A DNA stretch of 64,000 bases from Seriola aureovittata (taxonomy: Eukaryota; Chordata; Actinopteri; Carangiformes; Carangidae): positions 10,711,140-10,775,139 of the forward strand of contig NC_079384.1 of NCBI RefSeq assembly GCF_021018895.1. The letters are read 5' to 3'. The notes beneath the pieces were generated by a model. That model searched no databases. It had not been told where the DNA came from and saw nothing but the letters and a program-made list of their open reading frames with translations. Shown here piece by piece: positions 27,578 through 40,955 of this stretch. A program made the translations under genes and the position numbers. Each line of letters opens with the position of its first letter. Positions within the stretch are counted from its first letter, which is position 1.

Positions 27578-30500
27578 CTTTGGGAGAGGGAGGCCAATGG
27601 TTAACTTCAGGAGTCAGGACATCATAATATGCATCTACTGGTGGATAAACAAACAAAAACCTAAAGGTTAAGTTAGCATATGTGCATTTTGAGCAAGCAG
27701 AAACTACAGGCCAAGTCATTTCAGATTTTAAGCCACGATAGAGATTGACCTACATTCCAGCACAGATGATAATGTATGTATACAATATGATGTGATTTAA
27801 TGTACTAGTTATATAATTTCTTGGTGTCATCAGAACATTCATTGGTGTTATCCTATCAAGAAAAATCTGAAATCCTTGAAAATAATTCCTAGTTTTCTGC
27901 ACAGGCTATGTAACAGTGGGTACAATTGACTAATTAAATGTGCTATAATTAAATAATTAAACAAGCACAAAGTTATGTCAGACTAACTACCCTTAATCTA
28001 ATGCTTGAACATGTTTTATTGAATTCAAGCTTTCTGACGCCTTGCCAGCAACACTTATCTGGCTTTGAGATTTTGACAGTGACAGATCCCTTGCTACAAA
28101 CGGCTCTAACTAAGATAAACTGTAAAAGCATTCACTATCGGCTGCATGGCCACATATTTATCCAAAACACTTGACTGGCAATGATATTTGCTATGGTTAG
28201 TGGCAATGCTACGCCACTTGTTCTGATAGGCATGTTCAAAATGCAAACAGACCTAGAAACAGATGATTATATCATGTTATATCAGCATCAGAACCTGAAA
28301 ATGGTCTTATCTTAAAATAAATCATAAATGAATATCCTTTGGGCATAATATAAAATCCTAAATTTACAAACTCAGAGTTCTTCTTGCTTATTTTGTCAGT
28401 AACGTGCATTAATGTCCTTGTTCATCTAACACAATCATTTCTCTATTATGGCTGACAAAGCTAGCCACTGGAAAATATACAAATTAAACCGTGAAACTGA
28501 GTTTCAAGGTTTGTGTATGCGACTGATGACAGCTCAATTACTCTTTCTTCCAAACCTAGAAACTGCTGATAGTCATGTTTACCAATTGAGCTGTGGATTG
28601 GTTTCAACTGTCATACTTAAATAGAGGGGGAGGTAGTGAATCCTCAAGGTGATTTATTCCTCCTTTAACCATTTTTTTCTTTATTAAAAATCAGAGGCAC
28701 AGTAATTCTTAAACATCCAGTCAATAACAGAGCCCCACCTCAAACCATTAAGTAGTGTGCACAAACTTAAGTCCCCTTCCTTCAACCAACAAACCTTTGT
28801 ACAACAAGTGAATATAAGAAAACAGAAAAAGACAGAACCCCATGTCAGTATTCAGAACATGGATGTAGCTAGAGTTAAACTGATTAGTAGTTTATTTGAG
28901 TAAGTTTCTGATACAAAAAATGGCATGTTTTGTCTCCAGCTTCTCAAATGTGAAGATTTGACGCTTTTCTGTTTTACAATCATTCTAAATGGACTGTCTT
29001 TGTTTTGTTGGGGAGCATGAATCGATTACACCAGGAAATAACTGGCAGATTAATTATAAATATAAATAATAAAAATAATGGTTGGTTCCAGCCCTAAAAG
29101 CAGCAACGAAAACATAAACACAGTGGTTTTAATACACTTCTATCACACCCTTAGATTTTAGCCATGAAGCCAAAAAGAAAACGGAATCATATCTAGACCA
29201 AAATTCAATATGTGAAAAACAAGATATGCTCCTACTACTGTATATCTCTGTCCGAACACATGGTTTCACATAATAAAAAAAAAAAAGGAATCTCACAAAA
29301 ATACACGTATCTGAGAAAAGATGTGATGAATGTAAACACAAAGACAACCGGTTGCACCAATGGTCCTGACATTCCTGTTTTGAACATCACAGCATGTGGC
29401 CAGACCTGCTCAGCCAACCCATTACTGCCAATGCTGCCTCAGTTTACATAAGCATACACCCATAGTGTATAGGTCATATCTCGTTTGGCACAGTACTGAA
29501 ACTTACCTGCTCTACTTTAAGGAGATGCAAGTAATCCTGAAGGCTGGAGAGCAATATGGTGAACAGCCCATACAGGTGAATGAAGTACCTTTACAGCCCT
29601 CCGACACAAACCAAACAGTGATAAGCAGTGAGCCTTGATTAATGCACCTTATCTCCTCTGTGTTACTGATAACATTTTATGGTGGCTTTATTTCAGCTTC
29701 TGAAAAAAAAGCAGTGGCTTTTTGGTAGCTGCAGCACTTCTGGAAGAGGTCCGTGATATCTATCCTGTGGAGTTTGGCTTAGTGAGCTATCCTATCATGC
29801 TTTCAGAGGCAGATGTCCCAGTATTTATCCTGCCATAATCCATGGGTCCAGTCCATTGTTTGAGGCCACCAAGCCGTGAAAATTTGTGTCACTATACGGT
29901 TTTCTGAGATGAAGGAAGCTGGATTTGGAGGCTGGAGCCCCACAGAGGCCAGCAAAGGGGGTACTGCTTCAGACACAGCTGCTGTTTGATGAACTCAGCA
30001 CGCTACATCATGTGCGTCAGGCCAGTAATAAGTGAATGAAACTCCTGTACCAGCTACCACACCCACTCCTAGAGACTGTAGCCTGAACTAGCTTGTCAGG
30101 CAAGTTCAATAACTTTAGCTTTTGCTGGCTGTGGGTAAATAAGGAACAGCGTCCTGGACAGGAGAGAAAATGGACGGATGTAGAAGGTATAGCAAAACCT
30201 TCAGAGGGGAGACATGAGGAAAGACGTCAAGCTTGCCGAGGCAGGCGTTGCTGTTGCGGATGATGTAAGGTGAAGTTAGCCCGTGATTAATAAGCTTTGC
30301 TTTTTCACCGGCCAGTCAGGAGTCAGCTAATCATACAGTTTTGAGCATAAAGTATAGTTCAAAGACTAGCGGCTTAGGAAAACAATGCAGGGAACAGCTG
30401 TTATCTTCTCTGCTTCTATCAGGATGACAGTGCCTGCAGGTTTTTAGCAGTGAAACCTTGCAGCATCACATACCCGCTAACCTGCAGTCCTGACTGACTG

Positions 30501-30583
30501 GCTAGCCGCTGTAGCCTAGCTAACTGGGAACCAGAAAAGACGACTAACGCTGGTGTTCACAATAACTGAGCGAAAGTAGTTAC
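27578..30583 (-). other. ACLY intron 1
   Basis: A 3-kb AT-rich intron between the non-coding first exon and the start-codon exon. It contains a short A-rich run near 29,273-29,286. No coding exon or recognisable repeat was found. Confidence 0.7.
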
Positions 30584-30700
30584 CTTGTCAATGAATGCAG
30601 CGCCTTCTCGAAGAACAGGAGTCGTGTCCTGGTAAGAAATTACACAGCTAAAGAGTCACTTCTTCTCGTACCGGAGTCTGCTCCTGCCAGTCGCCACCTC
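30584..30700 (-). other. acly: ACLY exon 1, 5' UTR (predicted)
   Basis: On the minus strand TGACAAG is followed by the consensus donor GTAACT at 30583. The sequence upstream is richer in GC and CpG than its surroundings. The start codon is in the next exon, as in mammalian ACLY. The transcription start cannot be fixed from sequence, so the right edge is approximate. Confidence 0.55.
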
Positions 30701-30754
30701 ACTCTCCTCCTGTCGCACCATAATCTGGCGACCGATTACACGTCGGTGCAGGCC

Positions 30755-30805
30755 CCTGATTGGTTTAAACGTGGTCACATGTGTGATGTCAGTCACACCC
30801 ACAGC
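30755..30805 (-). promoter_or_regulatory. ACLY proximal promoter: CCAAT box, E-box, SRE-like element
   Basis: Directly upstream of the predicted first exon. The minus strand carries CCAATC at 30763-30758, a typical NF-Y site. A symmetric CACATGTG E-box lies at 30776-30783, and the plus strand has TCACACCCAC at 30793-30802, close to the sterol-response consensus ATCACCCCAC. Lipogenic genes including mammalian ACLY are driven by SREBP with NF-Y, so the grouping makes sense. No TATA box is evident. Confidence 0.4.
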
Positions 30806-32839
30806 TTTATAATAAGAAGCCACATACAATAAATCACCATGAATCTATAAAACCGTCAGATTTAGAATTTCCTTATCCTGACTTTTTCGATTGTCTTTTT
30901 AATTTTTAATTCTTATTTTAAACGTTTCATTTTATTTCATTTTTTTTAAAAAAAGTGTTAATTTCCATTACTCCTGTTAACACATTAAGATTTTAAGGTC
31001 AGTTTGATCCATAGGATATATGGTTTGATCATTCATATATATATATATGGACATTGGTGGAAGACAGTCATATCCTGAATTTAAGTAAATCAGTCAAAAG
31101 TAGAACTTTCACTTTTCTTAATTTTTAAGTGCACAAGTATCAGAAAAATAGTCAACAAAATTAAAACTACTCATGAATAGCTCCTTTTCAAATTAGTGTA
31201 TTATACATTATTGGATTATTTATTGGAATATTATTACTGGTGCATTCACATTTAAATTTATATTTCTTTACAGAATATACTGGTAGTTTATTCTATAACA
31301 ATTTTGAGATAATTGTACATTTTGGATGGAAAATCTAGAGTAACTAGTTAATATGACAAATGCAGTGGAGTAAAAAGTATAAGACATTCCTCTGAGAATA
31401 AAGTAGCATAAAACAAACACTCAAATTTTACTTAAGTACAGCGCAATAAATCAATTTAAGAGAAAAGTCCAACAGTACAGTAAAAGACGAGCCTTTATTT
31501 ACGCAATAAGAAAAGCATGTCTTGTTAATACTGTGACAAGTTCTTAAAAATGATACACAGATCAGTGACAAAACAATTAACAGAAACTTCCAACCTACTA
31601 TCAGTGCCCCTTTGAACAGGTGGAACAAGAAGGAGATGGGCTGTACTGAAGAAACATGCATGACAAGTATAAGTGGGTGACAGCTGGGTGTGACGGCATT
31701 GATGACATTAAACGAAATTTCTTTCATTGTTGACAGGATGAAGAATTTACTTGCAAAATTGTACTTGCAATTTACTGGCCAAACATGAAAAAAAGTTTTC
31801 ATATGAAGTGACAAGTTGCTATACAAGCGTGACTGTTGCCATTTCGAAATAGGATGTGGCTTACTCCACAGCTTTTGTTTTAGGTTTCACTGTGAGAAGG
31901 TTAACTGATCTGCTCACTCTGGTAAGGCACCACTTGAATTTGAATAGGACAGTGGGACAGATGAGTGATTGGTGCTTTCAACAGAGGACAATCTGTAGGT
32001 GCATGTATGCTGATTTTGGCCTGTTTCAGAAAATGAAACTCTGAGAGACAATAATGTGGAAATCATGTACAAATGGGTCTCTTAAAAAAGGAGGAAGACG
32101 AAGACAATGGCATTCTGCTGCATACAGTCTAGAATACACAGTACAATAAATATAAATAGACTGAGGGAAGACTGAGGAAATAAAAGTTTATGGACACAAA
32201 ATGCTGTACATTCGAATCAAATATACAATGCAGCATGGAGAAGAGGAGAAGAAACAAAAGCCCAGCAAGTCGATTCTATATTTGGCAAGTGAGCCAATAA
32301 AACCTGGACACACATTTGCAAGAGACCAGTGTTGTCCACAACAGGCTGTCCTGAGGTCAGTTTTGACGTTGAACTTCAACAGTACATTGCCTCTTGCTCA
32401 ATAGACCTGCTGTCCCAGGAGAACCCTAAAATGTATGTCATGTTATGTTTTCTAAAAGATAGTCAACCATGATGCTTATATTTCCAAAGCTTTCCTTACT
32501 GATCACCTTTAGGAAGGTCGAGGCAGTTTTACAAGATTAGATTTACTTAGAAATAAGATTTTTGGTAATGACATGCTCTGAATCAGCTGATCCAAACTTC
32601 TTTATCTTCATTAATTTATAACTAAAGCCTCTGAATTGTCCTTCCCAATGTTTGTTAGCATCAATGTAAGGAGTAAATTTAGTAGTGAATGCAATAATCA
32701 GAAATCTCTTTGGAAAAAAAAAAAAAAAAAAAAAAAATGTTGGGAGATTTTGCAGGAGTATGAGCATTACAAAGTGACTGTGGGTCCAACTTGATTTTGT
32801 CCTCTGCAGGGCTGCCATTTTCCCACATGGTCCTTTGCT
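30806..32839 (-). other. Intergenic stretch with probable DNAJC7 3' UTR
   Basis: It lies between the ACLY promoter and the DNAJC7 stop codon. On the minus strand, an AATAAA at about 31,499-31,494 is a plausible polyadenylation signal, which would give DNAJC7 a 3' UTR of roughly 1.3 kb. A short (AT)n run occurs at about 31,038-31,048 and an A-rich tract at about 32,714-32,737. No coding exon, and in particular no CNP or ODAD4 exon, is seen. Confidence 0.5.
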
Positions 32840-35800
32840 TTAGCCAAATTGGAAGAAGAAATTTCCAGGTCCAGAGTCTGGAAAAAGTAAAAAAAAAAAA
32901 AAAGAAAAAGAAAGAAGAAAGAACTCAGTTAATAGGAAGCACCTTCTCAAAGTGAGTCTGCCATGTTTCAATAAACTTAAAAAGGTGTTTAAACTGGAAA
33001 GAAACACACCTGGGCTGGAATCGAAACTAAATCCTCCACCATGGCCACCAAAGAAAGCCCTGAAGATGTTGTTGGCATCAATATCTAGAGAGAAAGCAAA
33101 GGTAAATATGGTGGGATTAGCAGGTGATGATGGCCTTCAGGAACAAAATGGAAATTAAGATGACATAAATTTCAAAACTTCAATACAGTGCATAATACTT
33201 AAAAACAGTTATGTATATCACAGTGAATATGGAAAAAAGATAAATTTGGTTTCTGCTGTTTTTTGGGTTTTTTTAAAAACATTTTTTTATAAATGTATGA
33301 AGTTCAGTGGCAATTAATACAGCAGAAAGTTTGAATATAGACCAAAAATAAAACTTTCTAGATACAATTCTAGAATAAAAAAAAAAAAAAGGTATGATGC
33401 ATTTATTGGTGTTCTTTGTATTGTGGCCTCTTTAATACACCATTTTATGTCCAAATGTTTGGAGTGCAAATACTATCATTTGGATCATTTGCCTAAAAAC
33501 TCTGCTCACTTTAATTAATCACAATCAATCATATTGATATAACCCTCAAACACATTACATAATTTTAGAAAGATTTTTGCAATGAAGTACATTATTTGTC
33601 CCAGAAAAATGTTTAGAATCTGTGGCGCCCCCTAGAGACAGAAGATCTTAAGATTTTCTATGGACTATCAGTCGGAATGGGGATATGTGCCACATTAGGT
33701 TACAACAGGCTTTTTTCACCGCAGACATTCTGACTTATCATAGTAGGAAAAGCACACGTGCTACTAACAACATCAGTGGCTCTGTTTCCCTGAAAGCTAT
33801 GACAGTCTGACAGTGAGCCAGCATGCACAGTATCAATACCCTGAAACTTAGGTAGCCAAATATAATTCAGCTATCATTAATTATACTATTTACACATGTG
33901 CTTTTCCTACTTTGACAAAACGTCTTCTGTGGAAAAAAAAGGCACATTTGATTTATTATAGTTACATAAAACAGACAAAATGGAACAGCATAGCAAATAT
34001 CAACCTTTGTCCTGCTTGATCCATATTCAGTTTGAAGGCTGTAAAACTGCGATGAAAATTGTTAAGAAACCCAAACACTGAAGTGTTAATCCTTATGAGG
34101 TTCCAAGAAAAATAGTCCGCTTTTTCCAATGTAGGCCTACACACAACCAAGATGGTCCCACAGTTCCTATCATTAACTGTTCTCTTCCATCCCACTAATG
34201 ACCTGCAGGTTGAATTTAAATCCAGCCAAAGAAAAAAAACCACAACAAGCATTTACCTCCACCATCAAAGGAGCCGTCATCCTCCAAGTCGTGCCCGTTG
34301 TCATAGCGGATCTTCTTCTTTGGGTCGGACAGCACAGTGAAGGCCTCGCCCACTTCTTTGAATTTCTTTTCCTCCTCCTTCTGCACCTCTGGAGTTGCTG
34401 CACTGTGGCGGTCTGCAAGATAATGATAAAATACAGAGACCTTATGATATACAACCATCAAATATAATCTAACATTCTGCATGTGGGTAAAACAATGGAG
34501 CTACCTGGATGATGCATGAGGGCTCGTTTGCGGTACGCTTTTTTGATTTCGTCCTCTGTGGCGTTCTTGCCGACCCCAAGCACCTTGTAGTAATCTTTCC
34601 TCTTGCTCTTCTTCAGCTGCAGCTGTGCGTTTTTCAGCAGATGCTTGTGATCTACAGCAATCAAATGAAAATCAAGCCATGTGAGTGTGTGTGTAAACAT
34701 GACCAGGTAGTGAATCAGTTCAGACAATATAAGACAACTATGGCAGCAGCTTACCTGACGTTTTTTCTGTCTGGTAAACTTTTTCATAGTCCCGTACAGC
34801 CTCTTCATACTGCTCTGTGTCCATGAAACTACACGGGGTCACAAAAAGTCATTCAAAAACTGAACAATGCTAAACAACAAAACACACAAATTAGGGAAAT
34901 CGTACTCATGTTGATTGTATTGCATACCACTGAGCTCTTCTTAAGTAGGCCTTGATGTATGTGTCATCTAGTTTGATTGCACTGGTGCAGTCTTCAATGG
35001 CTTGATTCAGTTTCTTCAGCTGTTGTAGAGGAAGAATTAATGACAGTGAAATGACTGGAGACAAAGAGCTAGAAGTGCTACGCAGGGTTTCTATTTTTAA
35101 GCAAATAATCAGACAGTATTATTGATCAAGTGTGATCAGTGTGACTGCCTTCCATGCAATTGCATACGATATCCTTGCTCTCTGAGACGTGAGGATACTG
35201 TGCAAGCCTATGTCAAAATATAGTACGAAACTTGAGTTGACTTGTAATCTTTTACCTTTGCTCCTGCCGTGGCTCTGTTGCAGTAGAGTTTAGCGTTGGT
35301 CTTGATATTGTTGGGGTCTATCGTCAGGGCCTCAGTGTACAGCTGGTAGGCAGCTTCATAGTTGTTGTTCTTGAATGCCTGGTTGCCCTCCTCTTTCTTG
35401 GCCTTTAAGGCTTTGGCATTCTGATTTAAGAAAACACAAAGTCCCTGTATTACTTTTAAAGAAATATTTATCATATTTCAATTTGGGTTATTTTACATAT
35501 TCTATATTACAAATTTCAAACAAAAAGGAATTGCCATACAAATTCCTGTTTCTCAGTACAAACCTTAGTCAACCACACAAAATGACAGTCTTACCCTGCA
35601 GGCCAACCGAGCCTTTTCATGGTCAGGTGCCATGCGCAGAGCCTGGACAAAGAACTGTACGGCTTTATCGATGCAGTCCTCATAGTAAAGACACAGACCT
35701 CGAACGTACAGTGCGTCTGCGTTCGTAGAATCCATTCGCAGGATATCGCTATAAGAGAAAATTTTGCTTAAAGAGCAGCCATGAAGACCTCTTACTGGAA

Positions 35801-38800
35801 AACTACTAAAACAGCCCCTGTATTTGTACTTAAGATAAAATAATGACAGGAGAAAAAAATTATGTCACTGTAACAAAATAATCATACACCATTAACCTAA
35901 CACCTGTTTCTTCATAATAAAAGCTCAACTATTCCTACCTTGCTACAGACTGAGCTTCTGGATAGCGTCCCAGCAGAGCCAGACACTCAGCCTTGAGGAT
36001 TTTGAATCGGTGGCAGGCAGAAGCCATAGCTAAGGCTCGGTCCATACAGTACACCACCTGGATCAGGAAAAGAGCCACACATTACATCTGTTACACTCTA
36101 TCATTACATTCAGACATGAGAAATGCAAATATCAGAGCTTCGTAAAAGCTAAAGATTTTACATGTTGCTTTTCCAGTTACACAAATTTTTCAAATTGTTT
36201 AAACAGAAGATTTCTGCAAATAGTCTGTCAACAACTTAAGAAACTCTATGACTAACAGTCATAAAAATAGACAACACTCTGAGATGAGGAAGTACCCATT
36301 GTGAGTTTGGTGAAAACAAGGAATGGGTGCAAAATACCTTTCTGAAATCCCGCTTTTCAAAGCCAAAATCTGCCATTCGCTCGTACTCCAGGATAGTTGC
36401 TGCGTTCTTATCCTAAAATAAAATAGTCATCTATCAGCACTGTCTTTAAAATGTGACGAGATGAGTGTGAGGATGCAGTCATGCAAATTAACTTCCATGA
36501 CTGTGGTATATGATTCAAATGTTTGTTTTCTATTGTGATTAAATAAAATGAAAAACATTTGGGTGATCCCCACCTCCTGCTGGGCCTCTCTGTTGCTGGG
36601 CTCCAGCTCCAGAACCTTCTGAAAGCAGCGACTGGCCGCCATGGCATTTCCCAAAGACAGGTGGCATTTACCCTCGCGCAGATGCCCCTGTGTGACAGAA
36701 AGGGCACATGTCCTATGTGTAAAAACTGTGTAAGAACTCTACATATCCAACTCTGTTCTGCAAATACAACCAGGGTTTGAGGACAAGTGTGCAAAGCTGA
36801 GAATGAAGATGATGCCGCTGAGTTGAGGGTCTCTTCAAACTGACCTTCATGAAACAGTCATCCAGCCGCACAGCCTGCTGGGAATCTTCAAGGGCCTCTC
36901 GAAAGCGACAGAGCATCATGAGGGTGGCTGCCCTGTTGCCATAATAACTTGCATTTTTGGGGCAAGCGTCTTAAGATGAGAGAAAAAAAATCCATGTTAC
37001 ACAGGCACACCGAGATGTGGGTAGTCACCAACAGTAGAGATATCCTTCCAATATACTGAAAATGTGCAATTATGTATGAACATGTATTGGAAAATGCACT
37101 AGGATGGGGAGCAATGACTCAATTGTTAATAAAAATTTCACTTGTTATGATATTTGTTTTGCTGATTTGCTAAGAGATGTACAGCAGGTGTTCAATGGGT
37201 GCTGTGTACAACCACCCAAATACTGAAAAATAAAATTACTGAGTGGTAATCTCACCGATGGCCTTGGTATAATAGTTGAAAGCCTCAGAGTAATCTTTCC
37301 TGCTGTAGAGTGCATTTCCTTGCTCTTTGAAGCCTTCAGCCTGACTGGAAAGAGAAACGGAAACCAATGTCAATGTGGAACAAGTACTTTACTAAGCTAA
37401 AACAAATTAACTGATAAGATACAAAACAAAAAAAAATTATTCAGCGAGAAACCGGTCAAATTGTCATTTATATCGATCTGAGAATTTCTTGCAGATGGGG
37501 CAGAGTGTGAGTATGTCTGAAGGGGCTCGAGTGTGGTGTGTTACACCTGGAACTGGGACAGCAGAGCAGGGTACACACAGTTCTGAAGTACTAAACATAG
37601 CAGTGAAATTCACCTGCTGCACTCCTACTAGACATGCCAAGTGCTAAAGGGTAAATCATCTTGATTCACATAAGGAAGACTCTACTGTTGTGTTGCCCTC
37701 TGTGTGTCGAAGCATTTAAATTCAGGCCACACCCAAAACAAAGACACGGTAGGCGTTTTCCATCAACTGATGTAACGTCACTGACTAAGTACGAAAAAAC
37801 TTGCACAGGCAGAGTCAGTGTTTGATAGAAAAAAGGGCTCGGTAGAGGCATGTGCCACAGTGACCAAGACCATAACGGATGCAAAAACCAAACCAAACAA
37901 TATATTATATATCAATACACAACATCTGTGATAAGGCACACACAGCTAAGAATATTTACTCACATATGTAAAGGTTGTGCTCCAGTGGCATAATGATTAC
38001 CTTTGTAAAAATATTCAACCAAAAGTGTGCTTTTTGAGTCATCTTGGCTGGGTGCCCACTTCTAGAGAGAGTAGACACAGAACCAAATCATCTCCATTTA
38101 TAGACAGTTTGTCTGACTGTGGACTGATCAATACCTAAACTCTTTGTCACCCTTTTCAGCTTTATGAAAATCAACAATTCTTGATCAGCAGATGTTTCTT
38201 GTGAACAGGAAACTCAAAATTTTTAAGTGTTTTTTTTTATAGGTCACAGTAGCTCTAACCTGCACCTCCAACCTGGTTTCATTGATTGGACTTGGATAAA
38301 TCCTGACTTATCTTTTGTTGATACCGTTACCCAAGGGGTACAAATACTTTTTCCAGCCTATGCCGTGAATGTTGGGATGATGTTTTCAATATGGACAAGA
38401 AGAACACAATGATTTGTGTGTTATTAGTTACAGTATTATATGTAATTTCGAAGCACTAAAATGTCTAAAAATGACTAGACCTATGTTTAATATTTTGTTG
38501 AGTCGTGCATTTACATTATCACAAATGTTTCTAGCAATTTTCAACCGTAATGGCCTGTTTCATTTGGTTGCCTGTCAATAACGTCATATCCCCTGTGTGC
38601 ATGTCGGCATTGTGGTTTTCTGCCAAAAGTGGTCAAAATTGACTTTTTCTATCCAGTTTTAAGTCACATTTTTAAGATATACTTTATAGATCTTGGTTGT
38701 TTTTAATTATATATTTAAACCATATGGAGGATTATAGTCATCTGACCACTGGATCATTAGTTAGCAGACAAGCCAAGCAAACGCTAGCAGCAGCTCAACT

Positions 38801-39491
38801 CCACCCTCCAAAACATCCTGAGTCCACAGAACAGTGTTGGAGAAACACAGATTTTTAACATGAACCTGGTTTATTCTGCATTTTTACTTAATTTAATCAC
38901 CTAGTTGTTTGTTTTGGAACAGAGGAGACCTCTGCGGATAATTCAGCTCCTGGTAAAAGGCTCCTGAACATCTGGATCATAAGCTTTCAGAGAAACAAAC
39001 TGAACAAACATTAGTGGCTGCAGCCTCTTCAGGACGATTTTTAACGTGAAACTATTTTATCTAATGTTGTGACCAGTATTAATGACCTGGTCCATTTGTT
39101 TTGAAGAAGAGAACTTTGGAGGACACAGGGGAAATCCTTACCAGTCGAATGTGACTGCAACGATGGCAATGGTGGTGAAGACAACAACTCCCACGATCCC
39201 ATGGTATTTCACAACATCACCAAACATTGTCTTTTGTTACTGCTTTGATTGAGAGAAGTTACATACCGTGCATTTAAAATAGATTGTCTTTGTTCATAAT
39301 TGTAACTTCAATGAAGATCTGATTATTCTCTTTCGGGAAAAATGTATATGTAAATGGAGGTAATTCTGAAGGTTTTACTATAGTAGTCACAGTGATGGTC
39401 TAATGCTCATCTGTCCATTATGTGGTGTTTTGTAGACACCACTAAAGATCCAGTTGAGTTGTGTTGGAATCCTAATAGATTGTGGTCTTTT

Positions 39492-39540
<49 letters not shown>

Positions 39541-40877
39541 ACAGTCTAGAGTTAACGGATCAAACTGAACATGATCCCTCCAATACAGGATTCCAAAAAT
39601 CATCATTTCAACCCATGGTTTTTGCCAGACTTGGGGACCTTCAATGTCTCTGATGATTTAGCTACTGATAAGCATCACTTTTGTCTTTGAATATGATTTA
39701 AAATTTGGTTCCTGGTTATCAAACTTTAGTATTAACATTCTTCTACATAGCATGACAGTGACGCCTTGATTTTCCTGCTCAACTTGGCTCAGACAGACTG
39801 ACTGTATTCAAACCTTACAGCTAAACCATAATGATCCTTATTGAGACCTTGACAACGCCCTCATTCTAATAACTTGGATTATTTCAGTGCTTAACAACAC
39901 ATGACATTTTTCTGAGCCTGGAAGGGTCTAATTTTCATTGTTATTGATTGTAAAAACTTATTTACGTAATATTTTTTATAATAATATATATTTTTTTATC
40001 TAATTATATCTAATTTTTTCTTAGAACCACATCCGTTACTGTTGAAGTGAAACACAAAGTGTACTTTGAGCGATGACCTGCCTACCAAGCTGATTCATTA
40101 ACAATAGCTAGCTAAAACCGCCAGACGTTCATCATTATTTTTCTAAAACTATTGAAAACGTCGTTGTTTTATCAGGGAATCTTCTTTTTTAAATAACTGA
40201 GATTTGTTTAGATGTTTGGGCATTAGTTGTAACTTCATCTGAGAGTTGAGCACCAAGGCTAGTTAAGAGCTAGCTACCTGCCTGTCTCGCATGGAAGTTT
40301 CTCGAAAGAGGAGAGGCACTAGCTGCTGAAAATAGAGCAAGAAACTGTATTGATGCTTAATTTCAAATGTTAAGATTGAAAAATGTACCCGTACAAGCAG
40401 ATTAGTAAACCTGTGGTTACCTACGTGAGTTACAAAATACAACAGTTTTTGGATGTCTTTCCCGGAGCATGTGTCAGAACACTACAGTTCACTTGTTTTG
40501 AGAAGCACTGGCCAGCAACTGTTCCCTCAGTTGCTTTTCAGAGTCCAACATTTTCTGTATAATTTCAACCGCTGAAAATAACGCTAACGCCCGCCATTTA
40601 TAAAAACCGCTACAATAAAGATTTAGCAGAGTGGAGACACGCTGCCACCGTTTTACTCCCGGCAAGCTAGCCTTGTTAGCTTGTCTCCGGGCTGACCGTG
40701 TTGTTGTTTCCGAACCTTGTCAGCGAGCGGAAGGATAAATTCAGTCGGTTTATTTTAGCTTAATATGCGCAGCACAATTAAACACAGTGGATAATTATGT
40801 GTTTACCGTTCCAGGTCATCCTGGTTGTAGATTTGGGGCTCTGTTTCCACCGGCACGTCGATGTCAACAGCTGCCAT
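32840..40877 (-). CDS. dnajc7: DnaJ homolog subfamily C member 7 (TPR2), complete split CDS
   Basis: Cytosolic co-chaperone that binds Hsp70 and Hsp90 through TPR repeats and stimulates Hsp70 ATPase through its J domain. Fourteen coding exons: 40807-40877, 37256-37344, 36845-36969, 36574-36687, 36338-36412, 35939-36057, 35595-35748, 35256-35420, 34928-35019, 34755-34828, 34505-34651, 34257-34412, 33010-33084 and 32840-32877. All phases join, giving 497 residues (human 494). TPR helices include [37 protein letters not shown] and [20 protein letters not shown]. The J domain spans about residues 379-449 ([20 protein letters not shown]), with the essential HPD motif at 407-409, split by the exon 11/12 junction. 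The product ends in [10 protein letters not shown] at a TAA, the family's typical C terminus. The start codon (40877-40875) has A at -3 and G at +4. Confidence 0.97.
33711..33940. mobile_element. MITE-like element, copy 1 (DNAJC7 intron)
   Basis: A 230-bp stretch with terminal inverted repeats. The inner arms GTAGGAAAAGCACACGTG and CACATGTGCTTTTCCTAC are inverted copies with one mismatch. The outer parts (TTTTTTCACCGCAGAC on the left, GTCTTCTGTGGAAAAAAA on the right) extend the symmetry. The interior carries no open frame. A diverged copy lies in a ZNF385C intron at about 49,841-50,012. Non-autonomous DNA transposon; superfamily not determined. Confidence 0.7.
38000..38430 (-). mobile_element. 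Degenerate Tc1/mariner transposon relic (DNAJC7 intron 1)
   Basis: The plus strand carries TTTGTCACCCTTTTCAGC, TCAACAATTCTTGATCAGC, AGTAGCTCTAACCTGCACC, TTTCATTGATTGGACTTGG and ATTCAATATGGACAAG-like blocks. These match, from memory, the antisense 3' half of a Tc1-like element common in teleosts. On the minus strand, a fragment reading [12 protein letters not shown] resembles part of a Tc1 transposase. It is broken by many changes and codes for nothing. Confidence 0.55.
38690..39270. repeat. Possible dispersed repeat with two similar halves (DNAJC7 intron 1)
   Basis: Two half-units share a layout: ACATGAACCTGGTTTATTCTG to GGAACAGAGGAGACCTCTGC, and ACGTGAAACTATTTTATC to GAAGAAGAGAACTTTGGAGG. 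I recall similar sequence repeated in other fish genomes, but the family was not identified. The rest of the 3.4-kb intron shows no exon. Confidence 0.35.
39494..39537. repeat. (AT)n microsatellite
   Basis: A pure AT dinucleotide run of about 44 bases in the first intron of DNAJC7. Confidence 0.95.
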
Positions 40878-40925
40878 TTTTTCTGGAAAGGACGAACGCG
40901 AACGCACGTCATTTCCGGTAGCAGT
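40878..40925 (-). promoter_or_regulatory. DNAJC7 5' UTR / core promoter with CRE and ETS motifs
   Basis: Just upstream of the start codon the minus strand reads CTACCGGAAATGACGTGCG. That joins an ETS-type CCGGAA (40918-40913) to a CRE half-site TGACGT (40911-40906) in a CpG-rich context. This is a common arrangement in TATA-less housekeeping promoters. The transcription start is not determined. Confidence 0.4.
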
Positions 40926-40955
40926 TTTTTATTTATTTATTTATTTATTTATTTG
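40926..40955. repeat. (TTTA)n microsatellite
   Basis: About seven tandem TTTA units immediately upstream of the predicted DNAJC7 promoter. Confidence 0.95.
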
